In this document: positions 57,057 through 64,000 of the stretch, piece after piece
Layout: each line of letters begins with the position of its first letter
Numbering within the stretch: position 1 is the first letter of the stretch
Assembly: GCA_015680685.1 (NCBI GenBank)
Contig: MNCI01006839.1
Location: 462,766 to 526,765, forward strand
Direction: 5' to 3'
DNA from: Gnetum montanum
Taxonomy: Eukaryota > Streptophyta > Gnetopsida > Gnetales > Gnetaceae
Length of the DNA: 64,000 bases
Notes under the pieces: model-generated
What the model saw: only the letters and a program-made list of their open reading frames with translations
What the model was told of the DNA's origin: nothing
Database searches by the model: none
Translations under genes and position numbers: made by a program

Positions 57057-59048
57057 TTAATCTTGCTTGTTATTAGAATGGGGGATATCCCCCATAACTA
57101 AATGGTTGAGCATGAAAAGGATTAATAAATGAAAGATGAGGATCCTTGCATGTTGGAAATATCGAAACTTGGTCATACTTACCCCATTGGGGTTCACACA
57201 CTTGATTATAGTAAGCATGGTGGGGTAATTTATAAGATGTGGTTCCTGGGTGAAGAGTTGACCCACTATGATACTTGAGACTGTAAGATGAAATGCAAGG
57301 ATCAGGATGTCGTCCTCCATGGCTGTATTCATTAGGCTGTATGGTTGTTGGAGTGTTAATTGGTGGCCTTGATGAGGTGACACGAGGCGTTGGGTTTGAG
57401 GAGAAGGATGCACCATAGTGTTGGACTTATGCTAAGTTGGAGAATACGGTGGCCTTGGAACTGTGTTGTCCCTTCCTATGGTCATGTCTAAAGAAGGGAC
57501 GTCTCCAACGTTGAGGAGGTCTCTCACTACTGTTGGCAATAGTAGCATAAGTAACATTTGTGGGTTGTTGTTGTGGTGCAGACACTTTAGGAACAATTGG
57601 TGGCGATGTAGAAGGAGGGAAAAGATGAGAATGTTGAAATTTAGGAGAAGTGTAAGGTACACAAGGCGGTGGTTGTGTTGAGGACATGGGTTGATAGTTT
57701 GAGGAGAATAATAATGCGGCGAGATAGAGTATGTTGACCCAGTCGGGGAAACAGGATGTTGAACTTGATAAGCATTTGGATTCGGATAATATGAAGGGTG
57801 TCCCTAGTTTAGGGATGGCTTCCCCCACGACTGGGATTTTTGCCACTGTGATCGAACACAGTATCTCTATACGAACTCTGGGTGTAACGTGCTTCCCCAA
57901 TGCTCATATAAATCTAAGAAGATTGGGCATTGGCCCTTGGGGTGATCGTACAGGAAAATGTTGCATTCATACTTATGATTGGCAGTTGAGCTCTTATTTT
58001 CTACATTCCTTCTTTCCGATTGTCTAATGATATTTTATCCTGCTTCTCAGGTTGTCAAAACTCTATCTCTAATAATATTGATATATTCTCCACACTTTTT
58101 ATGCATCCATTCTAGCATCTTATTGATCTTTGCCTCAATTTCACCTAATGACTGTTGTACTGGCAAAGATGGTTCTTCCTCCTTGAAATAGATTGATTTC
58201 TCCTTTTTATGATTATGGACCTCTGTTAAGTTGAGATTTTGGTCCCGTTGATGTTTTTCAACACTCTCCCATTCTCCTTCTTCTTTTGCTACTTGCTTAA
58301 TAAGCTCTTGGAATTGATGGGTTTGTAGTTTGTATAGTTGACCTTGAGCATACGTCCCTAGGGTCTCTCTTGTTTCATCACGAAGTCCATCAATGATATG
58401 GTACATTAGCCTTTCCTCGGAGACCTCATGGCGGGGAGAGTTGTTTAACAATGCATAATATCTTTCTAAGGCCATGTCCAAGGGTTCATGTTGTGCTTGT
58501 TTCCACTCTTGGATTTGTTTCCTCAAGGTTGACACTCTTGCGTAAGTTTAATATCTTTCGTTAAAGAGTTCTACCATTGTTGGCCAACGTCGAATTGAAT
58601 TTGGTTTTCACGATCTATACCATACTTTTGCTTGGCCAACAAGTGTCATAGGAAAGAGCTTGAGTTTTTGCCAACCGTTATTAATGTTGTTCCATGCACA
58701 GGCATCATAGAAGGCTTCTAAATGTTGTTGCGGATCTAAGTCATAGCCTCCTGAGAAATTGGGAAAGTTGTTTAAATTGAGCCTAGGTAGGCAGCTCTCT
58801 TTACGATGCCTAGGGGAGATTTGAACTGCCTCTTGTAATTACGTTAGGCTTGTAGTGGCCAGTAGGCGTTCATCGTCATCGAGTAAGTTATGATTTCGTG
58901 CATTGGGACAATGCTGCCTTCGTTTATGTTTATATGAAACCCCCACCTCAGATTGCGTACTCCAATCTTCATTGTCATATAATTCGTTGGTTCTCCAATG
59001 AATTGGCTCACTAGATGTGGCATTATCGTAGTCTTGTAGGAGAGGCAT
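57057..59048 (-). pseudogene. E4 gag, frameshifted
   Basis: ATG at 59,048, about 120 bp after the primer site, with NATSSEPIHWRTNE as in E2. Blocks in order: N-terminus (58,839-59,048), capsid (58,047-58,535, with LERYYALLNNSPRHE and GTYAQGQLYKLQTHQFQELI), a zinc-like YDHPKGQCPI near 57,930 and a Pro-rich C-terminus (57,427-57,900 in another frame). At least two frameshifts. Nearly the same protein as the E2 gag. Confidence 0.75.
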
Positions 59049-59170
59049 GATTGTGAAATTGTGTGTGAAATTGTATGTGAATTTTTGTAATTATTTTTTC
59101 CTAAAAGATGTATTGTTAATTCCTATACAATGACCTTGTATGATATAAATAATCTGGATAACTAGCACCA

Positions 59171-59189
59171 TCCCTGGCAATGGCGCCAA
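59171..59189 (-). other. E4 primer binding site (reversed)
   Basis: TCCCTGGCAATGGCGCCAA; reverse complement TTGGCGCCATTGCCAGGGA, the best tRNA-Asp-type match in the window. Confidence 0.8.
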
Positions 59190-60001
59190 TGATGAGTGGT
59201 GAGATACCCCTACACTCAACCATACGAATACAAGTGCTTCATGCACTATCTGGACAGACTCCGTAGATAGACTAGTTGTGGTATCTAGACAGTTACTCGT
59301 AGATCACAGTTTGTTGTCTTCCCACCTGGACTAGTATTAGCTTTGTCATGTATGGTTTAGTCCAAAGTGAGGTGTATGATGTGTTCCTACACTAATGCTA
59401 CTCCTAGGTATGATGGGAAAAAATATCAACTAAGCTAGGAGAGAGAGAATGAGAGAGAATCTAAACTAGCCTAGGTGCGATGAGCATCTATTCCTTAATC
59501 ATCTGTACACATCTTGGACCTTGTGCACGACTATCGCTGGGATTACCAACCGCATGGCCTAGGTACGCTACTGGGTTACCAAGTAGTCACACTTAAATGC
59601 TCGTGATTAAGTCGTACTCATTCCATGTTACTAGGAGATAAGGGTAGAGAGATATTAACTAAGAAAGCAATAAATAACAATAACAATTAAATAATTAAGC
59701 TAAGTGGATGTTGCAATGATGAAGTAATCTTGATCTTTATTGCCAATCATGTGCGTGTCCAAGTACGTCACACTCGAATAAGGATGCCGTACAATTACAA
59801 TCATCACAGTACAGGCATGCATTGGGAGAAAGGGTTAAGAAGAAAAAAAACTGACAAAAAGTCCCTACCTTAAGACTAAAAACTACTCTTCTCCTTTACC
59901 AAATATGCCTACCTCTTATTTATAGATGAGGAGATAGGCTGCGATATCACGTATGCGATATCATGGGTGCGACATCATGGCTAACAATTCATGACTCATC
60001 A
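59190..60001 (-). repeat. E4 5' LTR
   Basis: 812 bp, TGATGAGTGGTGAGATACCC ... CAATTCATGACTCATCA. Very similar to the solo LTR at 45,707-46,531 in reverse. The reversed TATA box is at 59,917-59,924, with GATATC palindromes outside it. Confidence 0.85.
59917..59924 (-). promoter_or_regulatory. LTR TATA box
   Basis: TATAAATA on the minus strand; would drive E4 transcription leftward through gag and ORF-X. Confidence 0.65.
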
Positions 60002-60400
60002 GTGTGCATCAATTGTGTTTAGCCATGCTCTTCCCATTATGATAGGGAAGTCCCCCTTACAGTTGTTGACTTGAATTACTAGGAAGTCGGCTAGATAAGA
60101 CCACCCATAAACAGTGGTAACAATGTCCTCCACTAGTCCTAATGGGATAGTGATGGACTGGTTGGCTAGCTCTAAATGAATGTTACTCTTTTTTAGTGGA
60201 GGTAGGTTCCAGGATTTATACATTTCTTGGGAGATTAAGGTGACACAAAACCTTGAATTCAAAAGAGCTTTGCATGGTTAATTCCCAACGATTTGTAAAT
60301 ATATGAGAGGACTTCCAAGAGTAGAGAATTTCCTAGGAAGATGACCAACCTTAATCCAATCAGTAATGACATGGGTCAACATGATCGTGTGCGTTGAATG
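60002..60400 (-). pseudogene. E3 protease core, right of E4
   Basis: Minus-strand frame with LLNSRFCVTLI where E1 has LLDFGFGVNLI, so the catalytic Asp is Asn and the Gly is Arg: an inactive protease. Downstream, ELANQSITIPLGLVEDIV and FPIIMGRAWLNT agree with E1. GTGTG at 60,002-60,006 is the E4 target duplication. Confidence 0.7.
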
Positions 60401-61529
60401 TCGCCTTTGGTTTGAAGGGAGTTTTGAAGTTTCGGATGATGGTGAGGCCTTTGGAGAGTTAGCCGCTTGTGATTGCAAGGACTTGGTTGGACTATTGGTC
60501 CTAAAGAAAGGTCTCTTCTTTATGCGGTTGTCCAAACTAATAGTAGGGTGAGGATTAATAGCCCTTGTAGTGTTACGTTATTGCAGTTGGGCAAGGAGCT
60601 TACCCTGCATGGCTGGAGCAAGTGGTAATGAAGTTAAGTGTGGAAAAGATGTAGCCGGATGAGAAGGATATTATGTTTGTGGAGCATCACCCCTAGGAGA
60701 AGGAGTTCTATAATACTCATGGGTTTGGTAGTGAGGTTGAGGAGTAACGTGACTAGTAGAGTCACGTGGAGAGATCGGTTGTTGCACGTAGTATCCATAC
60801 AGGTCAGGTTGATGGTAAGGGTACTATTGATGTGGTGGTGGTGTTCCCCATGATTGTGGATGTTGCCACTATTGGTACTACCCATTTGGTTATGGTGGAG
60901 TTCCACTTGGATAATATGTTAAGGGTTGGTGGAACTATCTTGGGTTACCTTGGGGATAAGGTAACCTTCAGGGTGTTTTCCTTCTGTTTAATCGTGGGTT
61001 GAGTGCATACACCCCAGACTCCTACAGATGTGAGATTACAGGGCAACATCCCTTAGGATGGTCATATTAGCATATCTCACATCTACTATCATTATCTATA
61101 TCCAAATCCACAACCTATTTGATTATGGAAACTTTCCCCTTACCTTTGTTATGTGCATATTCAGCTTCTCTCTTTTTTCTCCTTTCTCGATCACTACCTT
61201 CCTCTCTAGACTCCTCTATTATTTTGAGAACTGTTTAAAATCTATTATCTAGGGAGTCCTACATTTGATCCACCTTCGTCGATACTTCCGATGCAAGTTT
61301 TTGAATGGGAAAGGTTTTCCTATTCACCATCTCTTCAAGTGGTGACTCTTCTTCATCCTCACAAAATCTAACTCCCTTCTTTCGAAGGGAAGGATCTTTG
61401 TTATATTCCTCTACACTCTCTCTTTTCCTTAACTCACCTTCTTCTTTGGTAACTTGCTTCAAAAATCTTTGTACTTGATGGGCCCTAAGCTCAGATAGCC
61501 TTCCTTGGGCATAAGTCCCAAGGGTTTTG
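60401..61529 (-). pseudogene. E3 gag, 3' part
   Basis: Contains the gag-protease linker (ITDWIKVGHLPRKF, 60,278-60,535, overlapping the previous feature), Asn/His-rich text at 60,634-60,906, the zinc-knuckle-like YDHPKGCCPVISH near 61,030-61,070, and TLGTYAQGRLSELRAHQVQR with KQVTKEEGEL at 61,440-61,540. It is cut off at 61,529 by the LTR of another element; the capsid N-terminal half is missing. Confidence 0.7.
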
Positions 61530-62927
61530 AAACACCACAAAAATTTGGACCTAGCACTTTCAGATAAGAATCAAGCTAAGTCATGATGCTTCCCAGCATG
61601 ACTGAAACTTGCGAACTTCACAAACAGCATCAAACGGAGTCTAATCAAGCAAGTAAAAGTTCCTCGAGATCCATTGGAGACTACATCATCATCTGGCAAC
61701 AAGAACTGCAAGTGTCAAACTCAAAACACTTAGTTTTGATTAAGTATACTTCTTGCACACAGGCCTACACACCCGGCGTGTAGCTCAGCGTGCAGCTCAG
61801 CATGCAGCAACTTTTAGGCCCCAAAAATGAGCCAAAACATGCGATAATTGAGTGTCTGGAGCCCCCAAGACCTTCACCAAGGTCCCTAGTAGCTTTCAGC
61901 CTCCTAAAAATCAAATGTTGGGCCCTGAAATAAGGAATTTACATGTGTATACGCTGGGTACATTTTGGTGTACGTTGACTAGCGTACAGCCCAGCGTACA
62001 CCACCAAAAACGGCCCAAAATTGGCACGAAAGAGCAAGATTTTCACCTGAAATTGACTCCCAAAGGTAGGGCAACTATTGGGCATCATCTCAGGCACCTA
62101 AAAATTAAATTTTGGGCTCCAAATGATGGGTTTTCATTCATGCACGCCAGTGTGCATGCCCAGCGTGCACCATCAAGGATCTCTCAGAATAGGCACCCCA
62201 AAATAAGATCTCCACCTACAATCAACTGTCAAAGGCAAGGAAATTGTTAGGCATCATGCCAGGCTCCCAAAAATGAAGATTCAACCTTGAAATGATGCAC
62301 TTCCATGACCTATACGCTGAGCATACATACTCTACGTACCCAGCGTGCATGCCCAGTGTGCACCACCAAAAGCGAGGTCGATCAGACGATTCAGCCAACC
62401 TGCACGCCGATCTGCATGCCCAGTGCGTAGCACAGCTTATGCCACTTGAAGCCTTCAAAACCATGTTAGATCAAGTCCAAATGAGCTGAAAATCCATAGG
62501 CAACATTCTCATGACACCAGAGCTCAAATCCAAGGGCCAAGTTCAAGATTTTCTGTTGTAACAGTAGTGTTCATTGTAAAGTTCAATTCTTTTATGTTGG
62601 TCAAGTCTGTATGCTGGGTTCACATGCCCAGCGTGTACATGCTGGCATGCAGCATGATGTACAGTTGTAATATTCTTTGCACTCAGGCAACACAGCCACA
62701 TGTCATCCGACCCAAAATTTTCTCACCAACGGCCACTCATACCACTCTAGATCCGAGTTTGACACCCTAAAACCAATAAAAACCCCAATTTTCCACCAAG
62801 TAGGGGGAGGATTAAAAAAATCACATTGGGAGACGATTGGAAACACCAACCCTGCACGCTGGACTTCTACCCTACACGTTGACCATATAGCCTTCACCCT
62901 ATGCTTGTAGTCAAAACCAACATACCA
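61530..62927 (+). repeat. Probable LTR of an unrelated element, rich in GCGTGCA repeats
   Basis: It interrupts the E3 gag with TGAAACACCACAAAAATTTG and, about 1.4 kb later, ends near CATACCA, followed by GCTGTTGGCGACCATTTGGG, which resembles a primer site of the TTGGCGCC type. Between them, phrases such as CCCAGCGTGCA, CCCAGCGTACAC and ACGCTGGG recur. At least three units of a degenerate tandem repeat (about 170-195 bp) are visible, starting near 61,895, 62,089 and 62,258. No protein is encoded. The LTR ends are provisional. Confidence 0.5.
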
Positions 62928-64000
62928 GCTGTTGGCGACCATTTGGGACGCGACCGCCAACGANTATGTTGGTTTTGACTACAAGCATAGGGTGAAGGCT
63001 ATATGGTCAACGTGTAGGGTAGAAGTCCAGCGTGCAGGGTTGGTGTTTCCAATCGTCTCCCAATGTGATTTTTTTAATCCTCCCCCTACTTGGTGGAAAA
63101 TTGGGGTTTTTATTGGTTTTAGGGTGTCAAACTCGGATCTAGAGTGGTATGAGTGGCCGTTGGTGAGAAAATTTTGGGTCGGATGACATGTGGCTGTGTT
63201 GCCTGAGTGCAAAGAATATTACAACTGTACATCATGCTGCATGCCAGCATGTACACGCTGGGCATGTGAACCCAGCATACAGACTTGACCAACATAAAAG
63301 AATTGAACTTTACAATGAACACTACTGTTACAACAGAAAATCTTGAACTTGGCCCTTGGATTTGAGCTCTGGTGTCATGAGAATGTTGCCTATGGATTTT
63401 CAGCTCATTTGGACTTGATCTAACATGGTTTTGAAGGCTTCAAGTGGCATAAGCTGTGCTACGCACTGGGCATGCAGATCGGCGTGCAGGTTGGCTGAAT
63501 CGTCTGATCGACCTCGCTTTTGGTGGTGCACACTGGGCATGCACGCTGGGTACGTAGAGTATGTATGCTCAGCGTATAGGTCATGGAAGTGCATCATTTC
63601 AAGGTTGAATCTTCATTTTTGGGAGCCTGGCATGATGCCTAACAATTTCCTTGCCTTTGACAGTTGATTGTAGGTGGAGATCTTATTTTGGGGTGCCTAT
63701 TCTGAGAGATCCTTGATGGTGCACGCTGGGCATGCACACTGGCGTGCATGAATGAAAACCCATCATTTGGAGCCCAAAATTTAATTTTTAGGTGCCTGAG
63801 ATGATGCCCAATAGTTGCCCTACCTTTGGGAGTCAATTTCAGGTGAAAATCTTGCTCTTTCGTGCCAATTTTGGGCCGTTTTTGGTGGTGTACGCTGGGC
63901 TGTACGCTAGTCAACGTACACCAAAATGTACCCAGCGTATACACATGTAAATTCCTTATTTCAGGGCCCAACATTTGATTTTTAGGAGGCTGAAAGCTAC
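61889..64000. repeat. 1,036-bp mirror-image inverted repeat around a single N
   Basis: 61,889-62,924 and 62,965-64,000 are reverse complements of each other with no difference seen where I compared them, including identical mirrored open frames. The 40-bp centre holds one N at 62,964 and a 7-bp pair GTTGGCG/CGCCAAC. The repeat runs to the window end. The perfect identity and the N point to an assembly join or fold-back artefact rather than a biological palindrome. Confidence 0.8.

Larger units (their letters stand above)
52262..60001 (-). mobile_element. E4: pol-less gypsy element with gag and ORF-X
   Basis: 7,740 bp inserted in the E3 protease with perfect GTGTG duplications (52,257-52,261 and 60,002-60,006). 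Right to left: 5' LTR 59,190-60,001, primer site 59,171-59,189, gag about 59,048-57,057, noncoding block with hairpin, ORF-X about 55,205-52,390. Left border: only 82 bp of LTR, and in plus orientation. No pol domain is found. As in E2, both borders are U3 ends facing each other. Confidence 0.8.
45520..61529 (-). mobile_element. E3: gypsy element, Athila/Tat type, truncated, with nested insertions
   Basis: Minus-oriented: 3' LTR 45,520-47,050 (with solo LTR), noncoding region to 49,050, integrase, RNase H, RT, protease split by E4 at 52,261/60,002, then gag until 61,529, where a different LTR starts. The 5' gag, primer site and 5' LTR are not in the window. Domains are arranged as in E1 and closely related to it. 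Confidence 0.8.

Noticed and set aside
62291-63598. Mirrored open frames on both sides of the N
   Set aside because: They are the same LTR sequence read twice because of the inverted repeat; no protein similarity is apparent.

Overview
This window looks like nuclear DNA from a seed plant with a large, repeat-filled genome. The evidence is decayed Ty3/gypsy elements of the Athila/Tat type, Ty1/copia elements, a plant-type LINE fragment and one plant ALP1-like gene. The gene is sparse and GC-rich in very AT-rich surroundings. A gymnosperm is possible but cannot be settled from the sequence. I see no bacterial features, tRNA, rRNA or CRISPR.

Layout. 1.2-4.7 kb: remains of a Tat/Ogre-like gag-protease on the minus strand. 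4.7-9.4 kb: AT-rich, unassigned. 9.4-11.5 kb: a worn minus-strand gypsy element, interrupted at 11,502 by a minus-oriented LTR, into which a plus-oriented element (LTR 12,571-13,565, tRNA-Asp-type primer site, gag 13,705-14,694) has inserted. 15.5-18.4 kb: copia pol, minus strand. 18,800-39,178: a nest. A small pol-less copia-like element is split by a gypsy element (E1, 20,184-37,147, target duplication CACAT), whose own 3' LTR is split by a pol-less gypsy element (E2, 20,790-27,681). 39.2-44 kb: the only host gene, an intronless ALP1-like domesticated Harbinger nuclease at 41,092-42,459 (minus). 44.6-45.5 kb: a LINE 3' end. 45.5-61.5 kb: a second autonomous-type gypsy element (E3), carrying a solo LTR (45,707-46,531, target duplication ACTAG) in its 3' LTR and a second pol-less element (E4, 52,262-60,001, target duplication GTGTG) in its protease. 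61.5-64 kb: a GCGTGCA-rich LTR followed, across one N, by its own exact mirror image, probably an assembly artefact.

How the parts work together. E1 and E3 encode gag, protease, reverse transcriptase, RNase H and integrase, all now damaged. E2 and E4 keep gag plus a separate ORF near the 3' end but no pol. They share the TGATGA...TCATCA LTR ends, the primer site and a 3' noncoding block with the autonomous elements, so I infer that they were mobilised in trans. Two points stand out. A hairpin with constant 37-nt spacing and partly compensatory stem changes lies in the 3' noncoding block of all four elements. E2 and E4 are both inserted with the U3 end of an LTR at each border, in inverted orientation, instead of the normal U3...U5 arrangement.
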